NCBI GenBank assembly: GCA_014236755.1
Contig: JACCKY010000012.1
Coordinates: 39,366 to 103,365 of the forward strand
Length of the DNA stretch: 64,000 bases
Origin: Candidatus Petromonas tenebris
Lineage (GTDB): Bacteria > Bacillota > Clostridia > Peptostreptococcales > Caminicellaceae
Direction: 5' to 3'
Part shown: positions 56,527-64,000 of the stretch, in pieces
Layout of the letters: every line of letters begins with the position of its first letter
Numbering within the stretch: position 1 is the first letter of the stretch
Notes under the pieces: model-generated
Told to the model about the DNA's origin: nothing
What the model saw: only the letters and a program-made list of their open reading frames with translations
Database searches by the model: none
Translations under genes and position numbers: made by a program

Positions 56527-57399
56527 ATGTTTGATAAGAAAATGAAAGGATTAATATCTATTTTACTTATAGGTTTAATGATTTTCACATTTACGGCATG
56601 TCAGCAACAAGAGACAGCTAACCAGGATACCGAGGCAGAGGGAGAAAAGCAAAAGGCTGAGGTAGTAAAAACAAAGCTTGACGAGATTAAGGCAAATGGA
56701 AAGATTGTCCTTGGTACTGCGGCAGATTATCCACCATACGAGTTTCATAAAGTAATAAATGGAAAAGATGAAATCGTAGGATTCGATATTGAAATTGCAA
56801 AACAAATAGCAAAGGACCTAGGCGTAGAGCTTGAAATTAAGGATATGAAGTTTGATGGTTTATTAGCAGCATTAGTGGCGGATGATATTGACTTTATACT
56901 TGCAGGTATGGTACCAAAGCCTGAGAGAAAGAAGAGCGTAGACTTTTCAATTCCATATTATGCAGCAGAACAAAAAATGCTTGTAAGAGCAGATGTTGCT
57001 GATAAGATTAAAACAATAGAGGATCTTAAAGGCTTTAAGATAGGTGTTCAAAAGTCAACAGTTCAGGAAGACATAGCAAAGGAAAAAATACAGCCTAATG
57101 TAGAGGGTGTAGAGGTAAAGGGGCTTAGCAAGATAACAGATCTAGTACTGGAACTTAAAAATGGCAAAATCGATGGAATAGTTTTAGTTGAGCCAGTTGC
57201 AATGGCATATGGAGAGCAAAATGAAGATCTGGCGGTTCCGGAAATAAGCTTTGGTCAGGAGGCGGGAGTTGCCGTAGCCGTTAATAAAGGAAATGCAAAG
57301 CTTTTAGATGCAATAAATAAATCTTTGCAAAAAATGCTTGACGAAGGTAAAATAGATAAATTTATAACTGATGCAACTTTATTATCTGAACAGGAGTAG
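56527..57399 (+). CDS. Polar amino acid ABC transporter substrate-binding lipoprotein
   Basis: 290 residues. The leader ends MIFTFTACQQQ, giving a lipobox Cys near residue 25. A charged linker (DTEAEGEKQKAEVVKTK) leads to the family 3 solute-binding fold: KIVLGTAADYPPYEFHKV, VGFDIEIAKQIAKDLGVELE, FDGLLAALVADDIDFILAGM, KKSVDFSIPYYAAEQKMLV. AAGGAGG upstream. The exact amino acid is unknown. A hairpin between this gene and the permease probably keeps the binding protein in excess. Confidence 0.92.
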   Translation: MFDKKMKGLISILLIGLMIFTFTACQQQETANQDTEAEGEKQKAEVVKTKLDEIKANGKIVLGTAADYPPYEFHKVINGKDEIVGFDIEIAKQIAKDLGVELEIKDMKFDGLLAALVADDIDFILAGMVPKPERKKSVDFSIPYYAAEQKMLVRADVADKIKTIEDLKGFKIGVQKSTVQEDIAKEKIQPNVEGVEVKGLSKITDLVLELKNGKIDGIVLVEPVAMAYGEQNEDLAVPEISFGQEAGVAVAVNKGNAKLLDAINKSLQKMLDEGKIDKFITDATLLSEQE

Positions 57400-57420
57400 A
57401 ATATCTAGTAAAGTAGCCAT

Positions 57421-57455
57421 GGCAAAAGATGATTCAGTAACAGTCATCTTTTGCC
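57421..57455 (+). terminator. Intra-operon stem-loop after the binding-protein gene
   Basis: GGCAAAAGATGA...TCATCTTTTGCC with a loop of about 11 bases and no strong T tract. Position fits partial termination or 3'-end mRNA protection, common after binding-protein genes. Confidence 0.7.
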
Positions 57456-57526
57456 TAATTCTATGTAGTAAAAATAGGTCGTAGTAAGAGAAACAGAAAG
57501 ATATATTCATTGTGGGGGTGACAATA

Positions 57527-58189
57527 TTGGATTTTGCATTCTTAGCAAAATACTATCAATTTTATCTTAGAGGAACAGGAGTAACATTATTCATTTCATT
57601 TTTTGGAGTTATTTGTGGAGTAATCCTTGGTACTCTTTTAGCATTAATGAGACTTTCCAAAAATAAAGTTTTAAATAAATTAGCACAAAGCTATATATCA
57701 TTTGTAAGGGGTACACCATTACTTGTACAATTATATATGGTTTACTATGGACTTCCTAGACTTGTAGGAATGGACTTGCCTTCAATTGGATTGGGTATAA
57801 CTGCCGTGTCTTTAAACAGTGCTGCATATGTAGCGGAAATCATACGTGCAGGTATCCAGTCAATAGACAAGGGACAGATGGAGGCAGCCAGATCTTTGGG
57901 AATGACCCATAGAATGGCAATGAGGTATATAATAATACCTCAGGCATTTAAAAATATATTGCCTGCCTTGGGAAATGAGTTTATTATTTTAATAAAGGAA
58001 TCGGCAATAATTTCTATAGTTGGCATACACGACTTGATGTACAATACAGATACACTTAGAGGAATTACCTATAAGCCATTTATGCCTTTGGTTTACGCTT
58101 CAATTATATATTTCCTTATAACATTTACGCTTTCAAAACTATTAGCTATTGTTGAAGGGAGGTTAAGAGCTGGTGATCAAAGTCTCTAA
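57527..58189 (+). CDS. Polar amino acid ABC transporter permease (HisM/GlnP family)
   Basis: 220 residues with about five membrane helices. The N-terminal [20 protein letters not shown] and the EAA loop [20 protein letters not shown] and [16 protein letters not shown] are diagnostic. I chose the TTG at 57527, which follows GGGGGTG by 6 bases; the GTG in that ribosome binding site is not the start. Overlaps the ATPase gene by 17 bases. Confidence 0.92.
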   Translation: MDFAFLAKYYQFYLRGTGVTLFISFFGVICGVILGTLLALMRLSKNKVLNKLAQSYISFVRGTPLLVQLYMVYYGLPRLVGMDLPSIGLGITAVSLNSAAYVAEIIRAGIQSIDKGQMEAARSLGMTHRMAMRYIIIPQAFKNILPALGNEFIILIKESAIISIVGIHDLMYNTDTLRGITYKPFMPLVYASIIYFLITFTLSKLLAIVEGRLRAGDQSL

Positions 58190-58895
58190 TTTAAATAAAA
58201 AGTTTGATAATTTACACGTACTTAAGGGGATTAATGAGCATGTAGAAAAAGGAGAGGTTGTTGTTATAATAGGACCTAGTGGGTCAGGGAAGAGCACCTT
58301 TTTAAGATGTCTTAATTTACTTGAACATCCTACTAGCGGAGAAATAATATTTGAAGGTATTTCTATAACCGATAAAAAGAATGATATAAACAAACAGAGA
58401 CAAAAAATGGGGATGGTTTTTCAACAATTTAATCTTTTTCCACATATGACAGTACTGGAAAATATAACCTTAGCTCCTATAAAAGTAAAGAAGATGTCTA
58501 AGCAGGAAGCCGAAGAAGTTGCTTATAAACTGTTAGAAAGAATAGGTTTGAAAGACAAGGCCCTCAGTTATCCCAGTCAGCTTTCAGGAGGACAGAAGCA
58601 GAGAATAGCAATAGCAAGAGCACTGGCTATGTCTCCTGATGTAATGCTTTTTGATGAGCCAACTTCTGCCCTTGACCCTGAAATGGTTGGAGAGGTTTTA
58701 GAAGTTATGAAGGAATTAGCGGCAGAGGGTATGACCATGGTGGTAGTGACCCATGAAATGGGCTTTGCAAGAGAGGTTGGAACTAGAGTACTGTTTATGG
58801 ATGATGGAAAGGTAGTTGAACAGAACACTCCTAAGGAACTTTTCAGCAATCCTCAGCACCCGAGAACTAAGGAGTTTTTAGCAAAGATTCTGTAA
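58173..58895 (+). CDS. Polar amino acid ABC transporter ATPase (GlnQ/HisP family)
   Basis: 240 residues: Walker [17 protein letters not shown]-loop [18 protein letters not shown], signature [17 protein letters not shown], Walker [21 protein letters not shown], switch [12 protein letters not shown]. It starts at GTG within the permease end (GGGAGG upstream). Drives import of an amino acid with the two preceding proteins. Confidence 0.95.
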   Translation: MIKVSNLNKKFDNLHVLKGINEHVEKGEVVVIIGPSGSGKSTFLRCLNLLEHPTSGEIIFEGISITDKKNDINKQRQKMGMVFQQFNLFPHMTVLENITLAPIKVKKMSKQEAEEVAYKLLERIGLKDKALSYPSQLSGGQKQRIAIARALAMSPDVMLFDEPTSALDPEMVGEVLEVMKELAAEGMTMVVVTHEMGFAREVGTRVLFMDDGKVVEQNTPKELFSNPQHPRTKEFLAKIL

Positions 58896-58910
58896 AAGTA
58901 GGTGAATAGA

Positions 58911-60074
58911 TTGAAACATAGATTCATTTCAAAGAGGCATTGGAATACAGTAGAAACACCAATGGGCGAAGTAAATGAATTGGTCAAAAAATATGATGAT
59001 CTTATAAATTTAAGCCTAGGGGATCATGATTTTATAACAGATAAAAGCGTTATAGATGCAGCCTTTGAAGATGCTATCAAAGGACATACCAAGTATACGG
59101 ATTCCCAGGGAGAACCCGAGCTTAGAAAAGAGATAATTAATTTCTATAAAAATAAATATGATTATGATATGGATTTGAAGGAAGTTATGGTAGTGGTAGG
59201 GGCTTGCCATGGTATGTTTTTAACGCTGGAGGCTATTTTAAATGATGGAGATGAAGTGATTGTACCGGAGCCTTATTTCACTCCCTATGCTAATCAGATA
59301 AGATTGGCAGGAGGAAAACTGGTCCCTCTCAAAACATATGAGAAGGATAATTTTAGTATAGATATTGAGAATTTAATAACATTAATAAATGACAAAACAA
59401 AAGCCATTATAGTAAATACTCCTAATAATCCTACGGGGGCTTGTCTAAGTAAAGATAACTTAGAGGCTATTGCTAAGGTAGCTATAGAGTATGATCTTGT
59501 AATTATCGCCGATGACGTATATGGAGCCTTTAGCTTTGGAGAATCTTTTTTTCCAATAACAGCTATTGAGGGAATGAAGGAGCGGACTATTACTATAGGT
59601 AGTTTTTCTAAGGACTATGCCATGACTGGATGGCGTGTAGGTTATGTATTGGCTCCAAGTTTTATTATAGATTGTATGAGAAATATAAATGAAGGAGTTT
59701 GTTTTTCTGCTCCATCGGTTTCTCAAAGGGCAGCTCTTCATGCTCTGAGAATGAAGGATAAATTCCAGCAAAGTATGATTGATGAGTATAAGGAAAGAGT
59801 TAATTATGCCTATGAAAGAATAAAGGATATTCCTAACATGTCTGTGATGAAGCCTCAAGGAAGCTTTTACATGTTTGTTAATATAAAGAAAACGGGGCTA
59901 TCTTCTTCGGAAGTTACTAAAAAGATTTTAGAAGATGCCCACGTCTTAACTATTCCAGGCAATGCCTTTGGTGAAAGCGGAGAAGGATATATACGTATTG
60001 CATGTACAGTTCCTACAGATAAACTGAAGGAGGCCTTTGACAGAATAGAAAAAATAAATATATTTTCAAAATAA
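58911..60074 (+). CDS. PLP-dependent aminotransferase, class I/II
   Basis: 387 residues, fold type I. Features: NLSLGDHDFITD near the N-terminus, GACHGMFLTLEAIL, NTPNNPTGACLS (PLP ring region), IIADDVYGAFSF, the Schiff-base lysine in TIGSFSKDYAMTGWRVGY, and a C-terminal RIACTVP with the carboxylate-binding Arg. The TTG at 58911 is 6 bases after AGGTG. It follows the ABC importer by 15 bases, so it probably processes the imported amino acid. A terminator follows. Confidence 0.9.
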   Translation: MKHRFISKRHWNTVETPMGEVNELVKKYDDLINLSLGDHDFITDKSVIDAAFEDAIKGHTKYTDSQGEPELRKEIINFYKNKYDYDMDLKEVMVVVGACHGMFLTLEAILNDGDEVIVPEPYFTPYANQIRLAGGKLVPLKTYEKDNFSIDIENLITLINDKTKAIIVNTPNNPTGACLSKDNLEAIAKVAIEYDLVIIADDVYGAFSFGESFFPITAIEGMKERTITIGSFSKDYAMTGWRVGYVLAPSFIIDCMRNINEGVCFSAPSVSQRAALHALRMKDKFQQSMIDEYKERVNYAYERIKDIPNMSVMKPQGSFYMFVNIKKTGLSSSEVTKKILEDAHVLTIPGNAFGESGEGYIRIACTVPTDKLKEAFDRIEKINIFSK

Positions 60075-60103
60075 TAAAAAGAGCCTAGGCTCTTTTTATT
60101 ATT
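60073..60103. terminator. Bidirectional terminator after the aminotransferase
   Basis: AATAAAAAGAGCCTAGGCTCTTTTTATT, a perfect palindrome shared with the convergent membrane-protein gene. Confidence 0.9.
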
Positions 60104-60671
60104 TATAATCTATAATATTATTTTCCCTTTTCTTATGATAAAAAAGAGCAGCTAAAAAGGCACCAATAGTATTAAATAACATATCTAGGTTAGTATCAAG
60201 TAGCCCATTTTGAGCGTTAGTATTAAACAAGATGTCTACAGAAAATTCTATTAGTTCAAAAAAAGTACCAGAAGAAGTTCCAAGTAATATTATAAAAATA
60301 AACGGAAAAATTTTATTTTTATAATAGATCCCAATGGTTTCATTAATTATAGAATAGTAAAAAAGAGCAAAGGAAAATGAACCAAATACATGAAGAAGGT
60401 CATCAAACCATTTTGAATTCCTATATAGCTCAAAATATCTACCTATCAAGCTGTGACTTATAAGGGATAGAATAACAAGAATTTTAATAAAATCTTCAGT
60501 TCTAAAATTGCCCCTTCTTTCAATAAAAATATAACTTAAAAAAAATACATAAATCGTAGCAGATTCAAGCACATATTTATATTTTTTTTGAATTACAAAT
60601 CCCACAATAATAAAAATGCCAGTTAGTAAAAATATAGCAAGCATAAGATTTAAGATATTTTTCTTTTTCAT
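60099..60671 (-). CDS. Membrane protein, DUF2238/VanZ-like topology
   Basis: 190 residues with about six helices. A segment WFDDLLHVFGSFSFALFYYS and GTSSGTFFELIEFSVDILF, with conserved Asp, His and Glu in membrane helices, recalls DUF2238/YjdF-type proteins (a D-x-LLHxxG pattern). DTNLDMLFNTIGAFLAALF matches the C-terminal helix of that group (D-MD---N--G-). The ATG at 60671 has AAAGGGGC upstream; the longer frame lacks that. Function unknown. Confidence 0.65.
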   Translation of the reverse strand: MKKKNILNLMLAIFLLTGIFIIVGFVIQKKYKYVLESATIYVFFLSYIFIERRGNFRTEDFIKILVILSLISHSLIGRYFELYRNSKWFDDLLHVFGSFSFALFYYSIINETIGIYYKNKIFPFIFIILLGTSSGTFFELIEFSVDILFNTNAQNGLLDTNLDMLFNTIGAFLAALFYHKKRENNIIDYK

Positions 60672-60727
60672 TTGATAGCCCCTTTCTTTATTTATAGGCA
60701 TAAATAAGATATAGTTTTGAAGCCTAT

Positions 60728-60820
60728 CTACATCATTTCCTTTTTATGTAAAATATAGATAGTGACAAAACCGACTATTATAAATATAACTGTAAAAATA
60801 GCTTCGTACAAAAGATTCAT
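60728..60820 (-). CDS. 30-residue single-helix membrane miniprotein
   Basis: MNLLYEAIFTVIFIIVGF followed by TIYILHKKEMM: one membrane helix with a basic tail. The ATG has GCGAGGTGAAT upstream. It lies 56 bases upstream of the 190-residue membrane protein in the same direction and may be cotranscribed with it. Too short for homology by eye. Confidence 0.5.
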   Translation of the reverse strand: MNLLYEAIFTVIFIIVGFVTIYILHKKEMM

Positions 60821-60918
60821 TTGATTCACCTCGCAAAAATAAATTTTGTCATTTATAGTATAGTATTATCAAATAGTAACAAAATAATATAGAAAATGAA
60901 TGAAGAAGGTGAAATTAA

Positions 60919-61647
60919 ATGAAAATATTTTTAGAAGTTGTTATACAAACGTTTTTAGCTTTTTTTGCTATATTATTTATCACGAGACTTTTGGGACGTC
61001 AGCAAATATCTCAGCTTACTCTTTATGAGTACATAAATGGCATAACTTTTGGTTCAATAGCGGGAGCACTTGCTACAGACGTTAATCAGAGGACTTTTCA
61101 ACATTTAACTGGGCTTATTTTGTTTGGTCTTCTTACTGGCATGATTTCATATATTTCTCTTAAAAAAAGAAGTTTTAGAAAGATAATTGAAGGTGAACCG
61201 ATATTAGTAATACAGAATGGTAAAGTATTAGAAAATAATTTAAAAAAAGTAAGATACAGTATGGATGAATTAAATGAGCTATTAAGACAAAAGGATTGTT
61301 TTTCACCAGATGAGGTTGAATATGCTCTTTTGGAGATGAATGGTGATTTAAGTATTATAAAAAGAGCAGACAAGAGAAATGTTACAGTGGGTGATTTAAA
61401 TTTGACACCAAGTCCTGAAGACTTACCTACGGAGATAATAATTGGCGGACAGGTAATTTATGAGAATTTAAGGAAGAGAAAATTGACGGGTAGGGATCTA
61501 ATCAATAGTTTAAAAATGTATGGAGTAAATAGGGTGGAAGAAGTAATGTATGCTACAATAGACCCAAGTGGGAAAATGTATGTTGACAAGTATGATGATA
61601 AGATAAATAAGAACTTGGATATCAGCGAAGATAATAGAGGGATATAA
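60919..61647 (+). CDS. DUF421 membrane protein (YetF/YdfS-like)
   Basis: 242 residues: three N-terminal membrane helices with FITRLLGRQQISQLTLYEYI and NGITFGSIAGALATD, which are highly typical of DUF421. A cytosolic DUF421 domain follows (EGEPILVIQNGKVLENNLKK, LRQKDCFSPDEVEYALLEMN). Related Bacillus proteins are linked to spore germination or sporulation stress; function remains unclear. GAAGGTGAAA precedes the ATG. Confidence 0.9.
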   Translation: MKIFLEVVIQTFLAFFAILFITRLLGRQQISQLTLYEYINGITFGSIAGALATDVNQRTFQHLTGLILFGLLTGMISYISLKKRSFRKIIEGEPILVIQNGKVLENNLKKVRYSMDELNELLRQKDCFSPDEVEYALLEMNGDLSIIKRADKRNVTVGDLNLTPSPEDLPTEIIIGGQVIYENLRKRKLTGRDLINSLKMYGVNRVEEVMYATIDPSGKMYVDKYDDKINKNLDISEDNRGI

Positions 61648-61900
61648 GAAACCTCAAGTTTTTCAGAGAAAGTTTCAAATTAAGAAGGAATATTTATGTT
61701 AATATTGAAATATGTATAATAACGATACAGGATTGAATCTTTAGAGTAGAAATAAAAAGAACGTTCATTCCGACAAGAAGTTAGAAAAAATAAAGCTTTC
61801 AGTAAAAAGGTGACAAGAAAAACCCTATATTAAGATCAAAGTTGGTTGCCTACATAGTATAATTTATAAAAAAACAACGTATATGGGAAAGGGTGAGACA

Positions 61901-62314
61901 ATGTTTAAATGGAAAGAAGCTTTCAGTTGTAACGTGGCAGAAATTGATAAACAGCATAAAAAGTTAATTGAATTAGGTTCTGATTTAGCAATAATAGTTT
62001 CAGCTAAAGACGGACTGGATCATTATGATGACATTATGAGGGTTTTAAATGAACTAAAAGATTATACCATTTATCACTTTAGTTATGAAGAGGAATTAAT
62101 GGCTAAGCATGGTTATGAAGGTTTAGACAACCATAAGAAACAGCACAATGCATTTATAAATAAAATTGTAGAAATTGCGGATAAGGATATTGACGAAAAT
62201 CAAAAAAAGGTGACTATGGATATTTTGACTTTTATAGCAGACTGGATAGAAAATCACATTTTAAAGACAGACCATCAATATAAAGATTTCTTTAATGAAA
62301 AAGGTATATATTAA
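61901..62314 (+). CDS. Bacteriohemerythrin
   Basis: 137 residues, single hemerythrin domain binding a non-heme di-iron oxygen site. Iron ligands: IDKQHKKL (H), YHFSYEEELM (H and E), HGYEGLDNHKKQHNAF (H and H), NHILKTDHQYKDF (H and D). ATG at 61901 with AAAGGGTGAG upstream. In anaerobes such proteins store or scavenge oxygen. Monocistronic. The 61648-61900 gap shows only a weak palindrome after the previous stop. Confidence 0.93.
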   Translation: MFKWKEAFSCNVAEIDKQHKKLIELGSDLAIIVSAKDGLDHYDDIMRVLNELKDYTIYHFSYEEELMAKHGYEGLDNHKKQHNAFINKIVEIADKDIDENQKKVTMDILTFIADWIENHILKTDHQYKDFFNEKGIY

Positions 62315-62334
62315 AATCTTAATAAATATTTATA

Positions 62335-62380
62335 AATTGATAAGTCCCTCTGAATCGCTTCAGAGGGACTTATCAATTTG
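62335..62380. terminator. Stem-loop after the bacteriohemerythrin gene
   Basis: AAATTGATAAGTCCCTCTGA pairs with TCAGAGGGACTTATCAATTT around ATCGCT; very stable, modest T tail. Confidence 0.8.
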
Positions 62381-62458
62381 TGAATATTAGGAACACTTTT
62401 AGGGGTGGGGAATATTATGATAAGGAAGAGTTAAAAAGTTTTGAAAGGTGTGAAATAA

Positions 62459-63145
62459 ATGTACAATAGTTTTTATCAATGCCCTTTTTTAGATGTCTTC
62501 AGAAATAAAAACAGTTATTATAGGCGGTCTCCCATAGGACCTGATCTATCCTATGTAAGAATATTACATGCATCCCCGGGCGCCTCTCCAGTAGATATAT
62601 ATATAAATAATAGAAAGGCCATTTCCAATCTTAAATATAGAGAATTTACAGAATACTTACCGCTTCCATATGGAAGATACAACATTAAACTTTTTCCTGC
62701 GGGACGTACTACAAATCCAATTATCGATACAATGGTAGATATTCCTCCACGCACTATTTTAACAGTAGCGGCTATAAATAAACCTGAAAATATCGCTTTG
62801 CTTCCGATAGAGGATGTGCAGATGCCGATACAACAGGGAAAAACTTATTTAAGATTTGTTCATTTGTCGCAAAATGCACCGAATGTGGATGTAAAGCTAC
62901 CCGATGGAACTGAACTATTTACCGATGTAGGATATAAAGAGATAACAGATTACATTGAAGTGAATCCGGGAACTTATACCGTAGAGGTATTTCCTACAGG
63001 CACTAATCAAAGAGTGCTTTACGTTCCTAATATAAGACTTAGACCAAATCGTTTTTACACAGTATATGCAGTGGGACTTGTAAATGAAAGACCACCTCTA
63101 CAGGTACTGATTCCCTTAGATGGAAGCAGTTATTTGAAGTTCTAA
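62459..63145 (+). CDS. DUF4397-domain protein, two repeats
   Basis: 228 residues. Two tandem DUF4397 units: SYVRILHASPGASPVDIYIN and LPYGRYNIKLFPAG, then TYLRFVHLSQNAPNVDVKLP and VNPGTYTVEVFPTG. No signal peptide or anchor is visible; the N-terminus is aromatic and polar (MYNSFYQCPFLDVF). DUF4397 is an immunoglobulin-like fold of unknown role. In spore formers such leaderless proteins are sometimes spore-surface proteins, which is speculation here. GAAAGGTG lies upstream of the ATG. Confidence 0.85.
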   Translation: MYNSFYQCPFLDVFRNKNSYYRRSPIGPDLSYVRILHASPGASPVDIYINNRKAISNLKYREFTEYLPLPYGRYNIKLFPAGRTTNPIIDTMVDIPPRTILTVAAINKPENIALLPIEDVQMPIQQGKTYLRFVHLSQNAPNVDVKLPDGTELFTDVGYKEITDYIEVNPGTYTVEVFPTGTNQRVLYVPNIRLRPNRFYTVYAVGLVNERPPLQVLIPLDGSSYLKF

Positions 63146-63163
63146 TAGTATGTATGATATGTA

Positions 63164-63190
63164 TGGAGGAACGGTATATATTCGTTCCTT
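63164..63190 (+). terminator. Terminator after the DUF4397 gene
   Basis: AGGAACGGTATATATTCGTTCCTTAAATT, a 7-base stem; moderate. Confidence 0.6.
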
Positions 63191-63375
63191 AAATTAAATC
63201 GCCTCATTAGTTCCTTATAGATATCCTTCAATAATCCTCTTCAGGCTCCGTAGAAGAGCTGTTTTAATAGAAAAGATTTAGAGGGTAAAAACAGCTCTTC
63301 AAAGTCACTTCAGAGGATACATTGAAGGATATTTAAAGCTATACTATTAGAGTAACTAGCACAAGAGGTTAAATT
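63191..63375 (+). repeat. Hairpin repeat family A, copy A6
   Basis: AAATTAAATCGCCTCATTAG ... ACTAGCACAAGAGGTTAAAT, about 185 bases, full-length fold-back as in A2 and A4, with a small insertion (GAGGGTAAAAAC) at the centre. Lies between the DUF4397 terminator and the csp promoter. Confidence 0.9.
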
Positions 63376-63408
63376 ATGCTAAAGTATACAAAATGTTTTT
63401 GAAAACTA

Positions 63409-63437
63409 TTGACAATAGTAGAAAACTATAGTAATCT
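63409..63437 (+). promoter_or_regulatory. Promoter of the cold-shock gene
   Basis: TTGACA, 17 bases, TAATCT. It gives a 5' leader of about 150 bases, as usual for cold-shock genes whose leader changes shape with temperature; a 64-codon frame crossing that leader out of frame is not a gene. Confidence 0.75.
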
Positions 63438-63597
63438 TTTTCTTGTATAAAACATATTCTAAAGATGATTGTTAATTTAAAAGAGGGTTATTTATTGTAT
63501 TTTTTTCTTTGGTTGAGAAGAATGAAAAATATCAATAAGTATAAGGGCCTTACTAGTACGATCATCTTGAATTTATTAATTTTTAGGAGGATGTTAG

Positions 63598-63798
63598 ATG
63601 AAAAAAGGTACAGTAAAATGGTTCAATGCAGAAAAAGGTTTTGGATTTATTTCAGTTGAGGGAGAAGATGACGTATTTGTACATTTCTCAGCTATTCAAG
63701 GAGAGGGATTCAAAACTTTAGAAGAAGGTCAAAATGTTGAATTCCAAGTAGTTGAAGGTGCTAGAGGCCCTCAAGCTGCTAATGTTGTAAAATTATAG
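63598..63798 (+). CDS. csp: Cold-shock protein (CspA/CspB family)
   Basis: 66 residues, a single cold-shock domain with RNA-binding motifs RNP1 (KGFGFIS) and RNP2 (VFVHFSA), starting [13 protein letters not shown]. Acts as an RNA chaperone. TTAGGAGGATG gives a strong ribosome binding site. Long leader upstream, terminator downstream. Confidence 0.97.
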   Translation: MKKGTVKWFNAEKGFGFISVEGEDDVFVHFSAIQGEGFKTLEEGQNVEFQVVEGARGPQAANVVKL

Positions 63799-63843
63799 TC
63801 AATAACTAGTATATTACATACGGTCAATAGATTATAATAAAAA

Positions 63844-63879
63844 GACGACTTGCATTTATAAATGTAAGTCGTTTTTCTT
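63844..63879 (+). terminator. Terminator after csp
   Basis: GACGACTTGCATTTATAAATGTAAGTCGTTTTTC (one G-T pair) followed by T-rich sequence. Confidence 0.9.
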
Positions 63880-64000
63880 TCCGGTTCTTTGTCAATAGTT
63901 GGGGTAGGATTCCTTGCAATCCTGCTCCATTATTATGTTTGAGCCTATTTTAATGTAAACAGGATGTTTTACTTGTTTTTGGGTACACTTAATAAACCTA
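63880..64000 (-). other. End of window, possible insertion-sequence edge
   Basis: 121 bases with no gene start. On the minus strand a short frame reads ARNPTPTIDKEP after two stops and runs on through the csp terminator. It has the flavour of a transposase C-terminal end, but I cannot name a family. No terminal repeat is visible because the window stops. Confidence 0.25.

Noticed and set aside
63465..63659. 64-codon frame overlapping the csp leader
   Set aside because: It runs through the csp ribosome binding site in another frame and looks like leader RNA, not a gene.

Overview
The window is a low-GC, gene-dense chromosomal segment of an endospore-forming, motile, fermentative anaerobe in the Bacillota, class Clostridia (a Tissierellales- or Clostridium-like member is my guess). 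Two alpha/beta-type small acid-soluble spore proteins, a SpoVB-like flippase, a LysM protein, pyruvate formate-lyase, T-box leaders, an Agr-type peptide locus and strong AGGAGG/AGGTG ribosome binding sites with frequent GTG/TTG starts all point this way. No tRNA, rRNA, CRISPR array or intact transposase gene was seen.

Layout. (1) 1-9490: a galactose/lactose regulon: the end of mglA, then mglC, galK, galE, galT, galM, a GH42 beta-galactosidase and a LacI-family regulator, closed by a terminator shared with a convergent S1-domain gene. (2) 10193-13478, minus strand: a PhnDCEE-type oxyanion ABC importer. (3) 13480-17300: a ZTP (pfl) riboswitch and terminator in front of pyruvate formate-lyase, bordered by decayed gene fragments. 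(4) 17296-28319: a LysM protein and a glycogen cluster (glgP, glgB, glgC, glgD, glgA, type I pullulanase). (5) 28454-38849: DUF2179 protein, IclR regulator, arginase, spore protein, argininosuccinate lyase, SpoVB-like flippase, a membrane protein and a chemoreceptor, separated by repeats. (6) 38972-44556: a signalling block: an Agr-like operon (kinase-less AgrC-like sensor, AgrB, AgrD peptide) that runs into a membrane GGDEF/HD-GYP enzyme, then the YhaM nuclease, then a c-di-GMP-I riboswitch controlling a second HD-GYP protein. (7) 44900-54873: a split ThrE-type exporter, asnS and ileS each behind a T-box, and between them a two-gene ligase operon (GshA-like plus ATP-grasp). (8) 55129-60074: LarA-like racemase, polar amino acid ABC importer and aminotransferase. 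(9) 60099-63798: membrane proteins, bacteriohemerythrin, DUF4397 protein and a cold-shock protein.

Three interspersed repeat families fill most long gaps. Families A (about 180 bp, 6 copies) and B (about 180 bp, 3 copies) are whole-length imperfect palindromes. Their stem sequences differ, but they share conserved internal-loop motifs, so they look like sister MITE-like or structured-RNA families. Family C (130-255 bp, 4 copies) is a mosaic of short tandem motifs ending in a small hairpin.

The strongest candidates for something new are the Agr peptide locus wired to a c-di-GMP enzyme instead of a histidine kinase/response regulator, and the A/B hairpin superfamily.
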